Origin: Gammaproteobacteria bacterium
Lineage (GTDB): Bacteria > Pseudomonadota > Gammaproteobacteria > Pseudomonadales > Azotimanducaceae
Length of the DNA stretch: 33,801 nt
Assembly (NCBI GenBank): GCA_012961165.1
Contig: DTZW01000115.1
Span: forward strand, 1-33,801
Direction: 5' to 3'
The notes beneath the pieces are model-generated. The model ran no database searches, was not told where the DNA came from, and was given only the letters and a program-made list of their open reading frames with translations. Below, piece by piece: positions 1 to 7,689 of this stretch (the first letter of the stretch is position 1; every line of letters begins with the position of its first letter). Made by a program: the position numbers and the translations under genes.

Positions 1-192
1 GAAAAGATCCGCGAACTGACCTTCCATGAACCCAAAGAATACAACGGCAAATTGATGCCTTCTATTTTGGAAATGAGGCCGCTCAACAAAGAAGGCCATC
101 TCACTCGCATTATGTACGACGACATTAGGTTCAATGTGCCCGAAATCACTAAGGACACCTTTTCACTCCGAAATCTAAAGTCACGGTTCTAG
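1..192 (+). CDS. LolA-like outer-membrane lipoprotein-sorting protein, C-terminal part
   Basis: Frame 1 is open from the first base to TAG at 190-192, giving the last 63 residues of a protein whose start lies outside the window. The tail carries 'MPSILEM', then 'GHLTRIMYDDIRFN' and ends 'FSLRNLKSRF', the usual C-terminal pattern of proteins annotated as outer membrane lipoprotein-sorting protein (LolA-like fold). Such proteins are periplasmic carriers of lipids or lipoproteins. It stops two bases before the first permease ATG, so it is almost certainly the upstream member of the ABC operon that follows and could be its periplasmic partner. The family call rests on the tail only; the operon context supports it. 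Confidence 0.7.
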   Translation, partial: EKIRELTFHEPKEYNGKLMPSILEMRPLNKEGHLTRIMYDDIRFNVPEITKDTFSLRNLKSRF

Positions 193-194
193 CC

Positions 195-1415
195 ATGCTG
201 ACTTTCCAAATTGCCTTCCGGAACATCCTTCGCCAGAGACGACGCTCGCTTCTGACCGGCCTCAGTATGACTGGCGGCTACGTGCTCTTTGTTTTTGGCT
301 ATTCGTTACTTGAGGGTACCTACGGCAACATCATCGACATCTTTACCCTTGATAGCACCGGGCACATTCAAATTCACAAAGATGACTACCTGGATCGCCC
401 AAAAATTTACAAGACGATCCAGGACCGAGAACAGATAAAAGTCGCATTAGCAGACAACCCCGAGATCAAAAGTTTTACACCACGAGTTTTCTCTCCGGCT
501 CTTGCCTATGCCGGGGACAGGACGACGCCTTCACAAATCATTGGGATCGACCCAGAACTCGAACCTACGGTCTCTCGCCTGCTTCAGAAGGTCGCGAAGG
601 GAACCTATTTTTCATCGTCACCCAATCCTGATGGGTACTATGAAGCAATGATTGGCCGAGGCCTTCACATCAGACTGAAGCTTAATGTGGGTGACGAACT
701 CGTACTCATCTCTTCAGGCGCAGACGGATCGATTGCCAACGACATCTTTGTCGTCTCTGCCATCATCGGTAACAAAACCTCCTTCGACCGAATGGCCGTG
801 TATCTGCCACTGAATGCTGCACAGGAGTTTCTGTCACTCGGCAATGATGTACACGAGTATGTGCTGCTGGTGAACAATAAAGATGATAATGAAGCCATTG
901 CGAGCGAGCTTTCTGCACAGCTAGCTGAAGTGACCGTTTCACCCTGGCAAGAAGTCGAGGCAACCTTTTATCGCACCATGCAAGCCGATAAGCAGGGCAA
1001 CTATTTCACGATGGGTCTGATTACCTTTATCGTTTTTATTGGGGTCCTTAATACCGTCCTGATGTCAGTACTTGAGAGAACCAGAGAGTTTGGCGTCTTG
1101 AGAGCTATCGGCAGTCGTCCCATGCAACTGGTTCGCCTGATTACGCTTGAAACATTTATCCTCGCTTTCATCAGCGTGATCTTGGGCTTTCTTCTTATAC
1201 TACCGATCATTTACTGGTCAGCCGAAGTAGGCATGCTGCTACCGGAACCTATCGACATGGGCGGCATAACGTTTCAGCACCTAAGGGGTGAGATGTCGGC
1301 GCGCATATTCTGGATACCAATGGCTTTTATTCTTGCCACTGCAGTACTTATCAGCATCCCTCCTGGCTTGCGAGCAGCCAGGATACTGCCCAAAGAAGCG
1401 ATGGGGAGTCATTGA
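195..1415 (+). CDS. FtsX/LolC-E-type ABC transporter permease
   Basis: This 406-residue inner-membrane protein has the MacB/FtsX permease layout. It has one N-terminal membrane segment (about residues 20-40, after the basic 'RQRRR'), a large periplasmic domain (about 45-265), then three membrane segments near 275-295, 320-345 and 375-395. The cytoplasmic coupling motif 'ERTREFGVLRAIGSRP' follows the second segment and is diagnostic of FtsX-domain permeases that contact a LolD/MacB-type ATPase. It starts two bases after the preceding gene and its TGA overlaps the next start, so it is translationally linked on both sides. Mechanotransmission transporters of this type extract lipids or lipoproteins, or drive periplasmic partners, instead of moving solutes through a channel. 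The substrate cannot be told from sequence. Confidence 0.9.
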   Translation: MLTFQIAFRNILRQRRRSLLTGLSMTGGYVLFVFGYSLLEGTYGNIIDIFTLDSTGHIQIHKDDYLDRPKIYKTIQDREQIKVALADNPEIKSFTPRVFSPALAYAGDRTTPSQIIGIDPELEPTVSRLLQKVAKGTYFSSSPNPDGYYEAMIGRGLHIRLKLNVGDELVLISSGADGSIANDIFVVSAIIGNKTSFDRMAVYLPLNAAQEFLSLGNDVHEYVLLVNNKDDNEAIASELSAQLAEVTVSPWQEVEATFYRTMQADKQGNYFTMGLITFIVFIGVLNTVLMSVLERTREFGVLRAIGSRPMQLVRLITLETFILAFISVILGFLLILPIIYWSAEVGMLLPEPIDMGGITFQHLRGEMSARIFWIPMAFILATAVLISIPPGLRAARILPKEAMGSH

Positions 1416-2635
1416 TGCTCACTTTTAAACTGGCTTTTCGGAACCTCTTCCGAAACACACGGCGAACCTTGCTCACTGCGCTGCTCATCAGCTCGTCGCT
1501 GGTTGTGCTGATTCTGGTGGACGGCCTGATGCTTGGAATGACGAACGTCATGGTAGGCGGGATTACACATACGCTGGAAGGTGAAGCCCAGGTGGTGCGA
1601 AAAGGTTTCCGAAATAACTTTGAGGTGGAATACACCATCGATGATCCGACCAACGTCATCAGCCAGATCGAAGAAAGCGATGTCGTAGACGGCTTCGGCC
1701 CCAGAGTCATTATTGGCGGCATGATCGCCTCCAGCTACAACACGACCGGTAGCCTGGTCTATGGCGTGGATGCCAAGCAGGAACTAAAGGTCAGCAGGAT
1801 CTCGGACGCGGTTATTGAAGGGCAATACCTGTCCGGAGAATCCAGGGAGATCCTGATAGGCAAACCCATGGCTGAGCTGCTCGAGGTCAAACTTGGAGAC
1901 CGGCTGATAATCACAGCGGCGACTGTCGATACCAACGAGATTACCCAGGAGCTATTTCGCCTGAGTGGTATTTTCGAATTCGGCCCCGAGGAAATGGACA
2001 AGAACCTCGTGTTCATCAATCTGGACAAAGCCCAGAGCGTTCTTGGCATGGAGGGCAATCTGCACCAGATTGCCCTGCGCTTTATAGACCCCGAGGACGC
2101 CAAAAACGCTGAGTTGCCGCTGTTCAAACAACTCACCAATGAAGAAAACGAGGCCCTTGGATGGCTGGACCTTCAACCCTCGATCGGCGCAATGATAGAG
2201 ATGTCCGGTTATTCCACAGCGATAGTCGGTACCATCCTCTTTCTACTGACATCTCTCGGGGTCATTAACTCAATGTTTATGTCGATTTATGAACGGATCT
2301 ATGAGTTCGGCGTTGCAAAAGCTATTGGCACAACGCCCTGGCAGATTATTCAGCTAGTACTGTTCGAAGCACTACTGCTGGCACTCATCAGTTGCGTTTT
2401 TGGCCTGACAATAGGGTATTTCCTTGGAGACTATTTTTCGACCCACGGCATCCCCATGGGTAAAATGGAAGTGTCCGGCGTCCTCTTGGACGGCAACCTG
2501 TATACCCGGCTGGCGCTATACCAGTTCGTGAATTTTCCGGTTTACGTGACTTTATTAACAATTGCAGCCGCTATTTATCCCGCGACCTTCGCTTCCCGGA
2601 TCGTGCCTACTGAGGCACTCCAAAGAACACTTTAG
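1415..2635 (+). CDS. Second FtsX/LolC-E-type ABC transporter permease
   Basis: This is a 406-residue paralogue of the preceding permease with the same plan: N-terminal anchor after 'RNTRR', a periplasmic domain of about 220 residues, and three C-terminal membrane segments. The coupling motif 'ERIYEFGVAKAIGTTP' is again present. The ORF track begins at a TTG (1412), but the ATG at 1415 shares one base with the upstream TGA (TGATG), a typical coupled start, so I chose it. Two different permeases with one ATPase match the LolCE heterodimer arrangement, as opposed to the MacB fusion. It probably forms a heterodimer with its neighbour. Confidence 0.9.
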   Translation: MLTFKLAFRNLFRNTRRTLLTALLISSSLVVLILVDGLMLGMTNVMVGGITHTLEGEAQVVRKGFRNNFEVEYTIDDPTNVISQIEESDVVDGFGPRVIIGGMIASSYNTTGSLVYGVDAKQELKVSRISDAVIEGQYLSGESREILIGKPMAELLEVKLGDRLIITAATVDTNEITQELFRLSGIFEFGPEEMDKNLVFINLDKAQSVLGMEGNLHQIALRFIDPEDAKNAELPLFKQLTNEENEALGWLDLQPSIGAMIEMSGYSTAIVGTILFLLTSLGVINSMFMSIYERIYEFGVAKAIGTTPWQIIQLVLFEALLLALISCVFGLTIGYFLGDYFSTHGIPMGKMEVSGVLLDGNLYTRLALYQFVNFPVYVTLLTIAAAIYPATFASRIVPTEALQRTL

Positions 2636-2644
2636 GATCTATTC

Positions 2645-3331
2645 ATGACTAACTTAATTGAAACCAGAGACCTGTGTCGCACGTTTGGTACCGAAGAAAC
2701 CAAGGTGACTGCACTTGATCATGTGTCTATCAATATTGAGGAAGGTGAGTTCACCGCCATCATTGGCCCCTCTGGCTCGGGAAAGACCACACTACTTCAT
2801 CTGATTGGCGGCCTGGATGAACCAAACATTGGTTCCGTTATGTTGTCCGGACGTAATATTGCCGACATGAGCGGTAACCAGCTTTCTGATTTTCGTCGCG
2901 ATCACATCGGTTTCGTCTTCCAGGCTTACAACCTTATACCCGTCCTGTCAGCTGAAGAGAATATCGAGTACATCATGTTACTGCAGGGCGTAGGCGCTGC
3001 AGAAAGGAAGAAGCGAGTGAAAGAAATGCTGGCGATAGTCGAACTGGAAGGCCTGGGTGACAGAAGACCCGCGCATCTTTCGGGTGGGCAGCAGCAACGT
3101 GTCGCTGTGGCAAGGGCAATGGCCTCTAACCCGGACATCATCCTGGCAGACGAACCGACAGCAAACCTTGATTCCAAAACGGGTATCGGTCTGTTGGAAG
3201 TCATGCGGGATCTAAACCAGCAGCGAAACATGACCTTTGTGTTCTCTACCCATGACGAGAAGATCATGGAACGCGCTACCCGGCTTATTTATTTGCGTGA
3301 TGGCAAAGTTGAACAGGACGAGCGCAAGTAG
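2645..3331 (+). CDS. LolD/MacB-type ABC transporter ATP-binding protein
   Basis: This 228-residue cytoplasmic ATPase powers the two permeases just upstream. Walker A 'GPSGSGKTT' lies at 41-49, a Q-loop in 'FVFQAYNLIP' near 92-98, the ABC signature 'LSGGQQQR' at 145-152, Walker B 'IILADEP' at 165-171 and the switch His in 'STHD' at 203. Length and motifs are normal for LolD/FtsE/MacB-class ATPases, and all catalytic elements are intact. The gene starts 9 bases after the second permease stops. It is not the housekeeping lolD by context, since no typical lolC/lolE neighbours are visible. Confidence 0.93.
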   Translation: MTNLIETRDLCRTFGTEETKVTALDHVSINIEEGEFTAIIGPSGSGKTTLLHLIGGLDEPNIGSVMLSGRNIADMSGNQLSDFRRDHIGFVFQAYNLIPVLSAEENIEYIMLLQGVGAAERKKRVKEMLAIVELEGLGDRRPAHLSGGQQQRVAVARAMASNPDIILADEPTANLDSKTGIGLLEVMRDLNQQRNMTFVFSTHDEKIMERATRLIYLRDGKVEQDERK

Positions 3332-3335
3332 CGTG

Positions 3336-4514
3336 ATGCGAGTTGGCGCGGCAGTATTCCTGTTAGCAGCGTCTACTGCCGCTCTGGCAGAGATCAACAT
3401 CTCAGGGTACCTAAAGTCATTCGTGGTCGCTCAAGACGAACTGGACAACCCCGCATTCCAGTTCGACAAGATCTACCAGTCCCAGAACAGTGCACGCATC
3501 ATGCTGGATGGCTTTTCTGGCCGTATAACCTGGCAGTTACATTATGAGCTAAGCCCCGTCTTTGTTTCAAAATCGCTGGCTGTCGAGCTACCAACTTTCA
3601 ATGTGGTGGGTGACAACTACCGCCTTACCGACCCTGATACCAACCTCCTTGATGATGATAACAAGAACCAGCTATACCAGAACCTGGATCGTCTGAATTT
3701 CCAGGTTCAGATGGATGCGGGTGACCTTACCATCGGCAGGCAGGCTATCTCGTTTGGCTCGGCGAGGATTATTAATCCGACAGACATTTTCCTGCCATTT
3801 GATGTCCGCACTTTCAACACAGAATATCGCAACGGCGTGGATGCTTTGCGCTTTCAGCGCCCCTGGGGTGATCTTGGAGAAATCGATATCGGGATCGTTC
3901 TGGGCGAAGACGCAAAGCGCGAGAACTCGGCAGCTTTCCTGCAGCTTCGCACCAATCATAACGGCGCAGACTATCACCTTGCGCTAATAGAATTCGCAGA
4001 TCAACAACTCACTGGCTTTGGGTTACAGACCGCCATATGGGATCTAGGGTTCTGGCTGGAAGCAGCCTACGTCAACGGCGACAAGGACTACCTCAGGCTG
4101 TCTACAGGAGTGGATTACTCGTTCAGCGAAAACACCTTCGCGCAGATTGAATATCACTACAACGGTGCCGGCAGCGATGATCATAACGATTACCTTGCCA
4201 GTCTCGGCTCTACACCGTACCAACGCGGCGGTGTGTTCCTGCTGGGTGAAAACTATATTATGCCAAGTTTCACCGTCCGGCTTTCAGCACTCTGGTTTGT
4301 TGCAACACAGGCCATCTACAACCTTGACGATAATTCTGCATTTTTAGCTATTTCTGCGGAGTACAACATCGCCGAGAATTTCTATGTGGATTTCGGCTAT
4401 TACCACTTTTCTGGCGATGATTTTTCTCTTACGGAAACCGGTCTACCGGATTTCCAATCAGAATACGGGCCTAACCCTGATACCCTTTTTACAAGTATCA
4501 GGTACTATTTTTGA
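3336..4514 (+). CDS. Outer-membrane beta-barrel protein linked to the ABC operon
   Basis: The mature protein (about 375 residues) looks like a porin-type beta-barrel. It has alternating amphipathic strands rich in aromatic residues, a porin-like 'GDLTIGRQAISFGSA' strand pair, and a C-terminal 'SIRYYF' ending in Phe, the BAM recognition signature. The ORF track opens at 3237, but that overlaps the ATPase. The ATG at 3336, four bases after the ATPase stop, gives a clean signal peptide 'MRVGAAVFLLAASTAALA' with cleavage before 'EINISGY'. An ATG at 3300 would give a longer n-region and is the main alternative. Its place as last gene of a Lol-like operon suggests that material extracted by the ABC complex is delivered to, or across, the outer membrane near this barrel. 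I do not recognise the exact family. Confidence 0.75.
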   Translation: MRVGAAVFLLAASTAALAEINISGYLKSFVVAQDELDNPAFQFDKIYQSQNSARIMLDGFSGRITWQLHYELSPVFVSKSLAVELPTFNVVGDNYRLTDPDTNLLDDDNKNQLYQNLDRLNFQVQMDAGDLTIGRQAISFGSARIINPTDIFLPFDVRTFNTEYRNGVDALRFQRPWGDLGEIDIGIVLGEDAKRENSAAFLQLRTNHNGADYHLALIEFADQQLTGFGLQTAIWDLGFWLEAAYVNGDKDYLRLSTGVDYSFSENTFAQIEYHYNGAGSDDHNDYLASLGSTPYQRGGVFLLGENYIMPSFTVRLSALWFVATQAIYNLDDNSAFLAISAEYNIAENFYVDFGYYHFSGDDFSLTETGLPDFQSEYGPNPDTLFTSIRYYF

Positions 4515-5091
4515 ACCCAGGAGATATGCATTAAACATGGCGACTCACCTAATAGACAAAGATCACCCTGCCCGACATGAAAATCTAATCAGAGATTGAC
4601 CTTTCCATCTGTAGGCTAATACACCAATGGCCTCTCAGTCACTGACCACTCTGCGCCGAAAAACGGTTTTCTCCAACTTTTATGCTAAAGATTTCTTATG
4701 AGGATACCTTTGCCATCAAGGGAAAATACGCTTCATAATTCCTATTCTCATACTACAGAGTCTAAAGCCTTTGAGCTTCTCGTGCTGACTACGCCTAGAT
4801 CTGGTGAGGTTCGGGGTGCTACATGGCCGTAGACTGATCTTGAAAATTAGCTATGGACGATGCCCAGTTCACGAATGAAAGCAGCAGTGGCGGTCGAAGG
4901 GGATCTCGTAGCCGACGATACCGATCTGCTCTATTGGTATCGATGAACGCGCGGAAGGGTATAGACCGCCCACAAGGGAACCCCCTATGGGTTCCTGCGA
5001 TGACCTCAATAAGTCAGTTATTTTTGGTTAAAGGACAATACCCTGCGTATTTGCATTATTACGCCCAGGAGAACTTGCACTGCTGGATCCT
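4515..5091. other. Non-coding stretch between convergent genes, with relics
   Basis: No convincing gene is present. It contains a short third copy of repeat A (4707-4750) and a 7-bp hairpin GGAACCC/GGGTTCC (4977-4995) without a T-tract. The plus-strand ORF at 4853-5095 has low-complexity Ser/Arg content and no visible ribosome-binding site. One other frame near 4880-4950 reads like protein ('KAAVAVEGDLVADD') before stopping, possibly the relic of a lost gene. Confidence 0.5.
4707..4750 (+). repeat. Repeat A, short third copy (partial)
   Basis: The stretch from 'cctttgccatcaaggg' to 'cctattctca' matches the outer 42-44 bp of the two long repeat A copies (6271-6313 and 9332-9374) with only a few substitutions. 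The rest of repeat A is missing, so this is a truncated or boundary copy. It shows that the end distal to the ALDC-like gene is the most widely dispersed part of the repeat in this window. Confidence 0.75.
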
Positions 5092-6225
5092 TTAATCGAC
5101 AACACAATCGAGAAAAATTTGATTATTCTTGCGGTCTTCCTCCGGCTCTATAATGTCTCCAGATGGATCCACTGCTACCAAAACCTGATGGACGCCGCTG
5201 GCGAGCGACAAAACAACCGTGAAATTTTCGCTCTCGCCAGCTGCCAGCCAAGGTAAGCGTAAGTACTGACGTTCGCTGTAACGATTATCTGGAACCACAT
5301 CAATGCCGATGTCACTGACATCCATGGCGCCGCAGTTGGACACCCGAAAATGTAATGTGCCCGCATCGAAGTCAAGGTCAGTGATTGCCAAATCAGAGCC
5401 TAGCTGATTAATGGTTTCAATCGGATAAATCACTAATTCATCGACCCGCAATACGCGAGTACAACTATGCTCATGATGCAAATGCCCACCGTACCGATGA
5501 TCGACGCTCACCCCATGAATATGCAAATTCGCGCCTGCCTGCGCTACCGTTACTCGACCTTTTTCTGGCTGAGTGTCAAAAAAGCCACAGCAATCCCAAT
5601 CGAGCGCATCACCAAGATACTGAATCCCCGCTTCCGTTTCGGTGGAAGGTTTGTCTGATAGCAGATAATGCTGCAACGAATCGTAGATAGAGGAACCGAG
5701 TCCAGCTGTGGGCCCGCTGTTGGTGTTGCGACTGCCCTGGTTCAGACAAAGTTTCGATGCCACAGTAATAACGAGGTCGTCCCACTGACATTTAGCTCTA
5801 ACACCGTACAAATCAGCTGGTTTATCGAGGCTATCGATAGCCGCCGCAACCCAATCAGCCAATCGCCAGTCGGATTTCGAATTCAGCGATAACAAATCGA
5901 TCGAATAACCCATATCGGTAGCATCAGAGCTAAAGCACACATAGGGAAAATGGTCACTGCCATCACCGGGGCACACCTTGTGAATCCCGCCGGTATTAGC
6001 ATGACACTTGAAAATATCCGTTTCTGCATCGCTCTCATCATAAACAAACATGAGTTCACCATTATCAATGCTGGTGGTAGTGCCAAGCCCTAAAATGTCT
6101 CCCCTCAGCGGTATGCGGGCTAACGGAAGATGCTCCTTAATATCACCCTGAACCAGATCAATAATTGTATTGGCGATGGTCAAATGGATCCCGGGTTGCT
6201 TTATCACGTACTTCTCCTTTTGCAT
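5092..6225 (-). CDS. Acetolactate decarboxylase-like domain fused to C-terminal CARDB domain
   Basis: 377 residues, no signal peptide. Residues ~40-270 resemble alpha-acetolactate decarboxylase (ALDC, PF03306). 'RGDILGLGTTTSIDNGEL' (41-58) matches the family's GDFGLGT...DGEL start with the conserved Glu (E57). 'ADLYGVRAKCQW' (137-148) matches its yAiri-G-F strand. 'LHIHGVSVDHRYGGH' (234-248) gives His235, His237 and His248 with exactly the H-x-H-x10-H spacing of the ALDC zinc ligands. Residues ~277-372 form a CARDB-like beta-sandwich ('SDLAITDLDFDAG', then 'AVDPSGDIIEPEEDRKNN'). ALDC normally makes acetoin from acetolactate and has no such appendage, so the substrate may differ. No acetolactate synthase is nearby. 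The first 62 bp lie in repeat A, so its upstream region is duplicated at 9225-9374. The ALDC match is by motif recognition only. Confidence 0.65.
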   Translation of the reverse strand: MQKEKYVIKQPGIHLTIANTIIDLVQGDIKEHLPLARIPLRGDILGLGTTTSIDNGELMFVYDESDAETDIFKCHANTGGIHKVCPGDGSDHFPYVCFSSDATDMGYSIDLLSLNSKSDWRLADWVAAAIDSLDKPADLYGVRAKCQWDDLVITVASKLCLNQGSRNTNSGPTAGLGSSIYDSLQHYLLSDKPSTETEAGIQYLGDALDWDCCGFFDTQPEKGRVTVAQAGANLHIHGVSVDHRYGGHLHHEHSCTRVLRVDELVIYPIETINQLGSDLAITDLDFDAGTLHFRVSNCGAMDVSDIGIDVVPDNRYSERQYLRLPWLAAGESENFTVVLSLASGVHQVLVAVDPSGDIIEPEEDRKNNQIFLDCVVD

Positions 6226-6313
6226 CGATACTGATTATGCACCGAAAATTATGCACCCAAAACCGTTCACCCTTTGCTACCAGGGGAAAATACGCTTTAT
6301 AATTCCTATTCTC
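6164..6313 (+). repeat. Repeat A, copy 1 (150 bp)
   Basis: This 150-bp stretch is repeated in the same orientation at 9225-9374, differing at about seven to eight positions by eye. It covers the first 20 codons of the ALDC-like gene on the minus strand plus about 88 bp upstream, including its putative promoter region. Inside it the short motif TTATGCACC occurs twice, 14 bp apart. The two copies lie 3,061 bp apart in direct orientation, which could support excision or duplication of the segment between them. Confidence 0.92.
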
Positions 6314-6551
6314 CAGCCTGGAAAAAGCACAGCCCTCATGGCTAGTCGGCTTTATCAACAACAAAAACTGGTCGCTACGGCAACCTCAACGGTAAGAATC
6401 ATTCCTGTTAAGTAGCTTACGATGATAAACCTGAGCCACCCATCATGACGTTGCGGGCATTCCGCCTGCCTTGACGTATTCGAGCACCACGCGGTCAGTG
6501 TAATGAAGCTGAGCCGCTGCGCGGCGTAGCGAATCACTGGCGTGATCGTCT

Positions 6552-7250
6552 CTATTCATCCGCGTCAGAAAAAAACGCGACCCTTCGACCACGTGGACTT
6601 GGCACTTTCTGTTCCTCGGGTAATTCACAGAGTCTGTCCATCCGCGTGACAGAACCATCGACATATTCCCAGATCAATTGCTCACCTTCCATATAACGCC
6701 GAACCACGACCGGCCCCCAGCCTAAGACATGAAAATCCAGCACACGCTCGTTCCAGATCATGCTGGCGGACGTGCGGTTGCAGTATTCCCTGCCGCCGAC
6801 CGTAAATAATACAGAGCCCTCTGTATCGTTGGTGTTAAGACCCGCTGTACTGTTCGGGCCATAATCATGAATGACCCCCGCGGACGTTACGATTGTTCGC
6901 GAGCCACATTGTTCCACTCGCTCAACATGACCTACTTTGCCTTCAGTACCCACCCACAAGCCACGAATATCATCCGCACCTTCAACCAGAGGTTCAGTGC
7001 ACTCAGCAAGAACTGGCAACGGGAAGTGATCGTACCCACACCCCGGCGTGTTGGCCTTTGGGATATCCGCTGCGACCCTACCGCTGCCATCTAATGTGTT
7101 TAGCTCGCAATAATTAATAGTACTGCCATCACCCGCCAAGGTGACGGCATCAATGGTCAATGGCGGCCTGGCTGAAAAAAAAACGAATATAAACGCGACC
7201 AAGAACAAGGACAGTAACAAGAGAGGAACACCAAACAGCAATTTTTTCAT
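6552..7250 (-). CDS. Membrane-anchored, possibly lipocalin-like protein of unknown function
   Basis: 232 residues from the chosen ATG at 7250, which is 16 bases after the previous gene's stop, with AAGGGA upstream; the ORF track's earlier start would overlap that gene. The N-terminus 'MKKLLFGVPLLLLSLFLVAFIF' is a signal peptide or membrane anchor. The rest is beta-rich and has at least five Cys, several in 'INYCEL', 'TPGCGYDHF', 'VEQCGSR' and 'REYCNRTSAS', consistent with an exported, disulfide-bonded small barrel. 'RGLWVG...' and the strand-turn pattern recall lipocalin-like domains, but I do not recognise the family. It is the last gene of a minus-strand set behind the dehalogenase and the truncated MBL gene. 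Confidence 0.65.
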   Translation of the reverse strand: MKKLLFGVPLLLLSLFLVAFIFVFFSARPPLTIDAVTLAGDGSTINYCELNTLDGSGRVAADIPKANTPGCGYDHFPLPVLAECTEPLVEGADDIRGLWVGTEGKVGHVERVEQCGSRTIVTSAGVIHDYGPNSTAGLNTNDTEGSVLFTVGGREYCNRTSASMIWNERVLDFHVLGWGPVVVRRYMEGEQLIWEYVDGSVTRMDRLCELPEEQKVPSPRGRRVAFFSDADE

Positions 7251-7266
7251 GAGTCTCACAAGTCCC

Positions 7267-7668
7267 TTAATTGGGCCAGTAAATATATTCATCACCGACT
7301 TCGAACAGCTCGGCGATATAGTCAGAGTGAAAGTGCGTCAAGAAGATCCCCTGCAATCGGTCCATCGGCAGATTACCGACAGACAGATTTTTCGTTGAAC
7401 CAGCGCCGGAATCGATCACATAGAAATGGTCAGGTGTCAGCACTGCGATACAGGCCTGGGCCTGGTCTGTCACCCCAAGCGGGGATGCGCTGCCGCAGAC
7501 ATAAACTCGAAGGCTTTCCGACGCAGGTAGGCGCTCGGTCGCTTGCTGAACAAACGCACCGGCAATCCGATCAAGCGCAAAATCTTGAACGGCCGGCACC
7601 TTGAGTGAGACGCGAACAAGTCCGGCAATGATCATCAACCCGATGAAAAACAGTATGGACTTCTTCAT
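7267..7668 (-). pseudogene. Truncated metallo-beta-lactamase-fold hydrolase (N-terminal third)
   Basis: 133 residues with an N-terminal membrane or signal segment ('MKKSILFFIGLMIIAGLV'), then the start of an MBL fold: 'LRVYVCGSASPLG', 'FYVIDSGAGS' and 'GIFLTHFHSDY'. MBL hydrolases normally read THxHxDH and continue for another 150-250 residues with further metal ligands. Here the last His of the motif is Tyr and the protein ends about 15 residues later. It therefore lacks most of the active site and should not be a functional hydrolase. It sits 22 bases behind the dehalogenase gene, in the same direction. A deletion joining it to the lipocalin-like gene is the simplest explanation. Confidence 0.8.
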
Positions 7669-7689
7669 TTTTTGACCTCCATTAACCGA

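Noticed and set aside
4976-4996. Hairpin GGAACCC-cctat-GGGTTCC as a terminator.
   Set aside because: No T-tract on either side, and it lies some 460 bp after the barrel gene; left as a structural curiosity in the intergenic entry.
4853-5095. 80-residue plus-strand ORF.
   Set aside because: Ser/Arg-rich, no ribosome-binding site and no family features; probably not coding.
6158-6364. Minus-strand ORF 'ENRNYKAYFPLVAKGERF' also found at 9165-9506.
   Set aside because: It is conserved only because it lies in repeat A; it overlaps the start of the ALDC-like gene and has no independent support as a gene.
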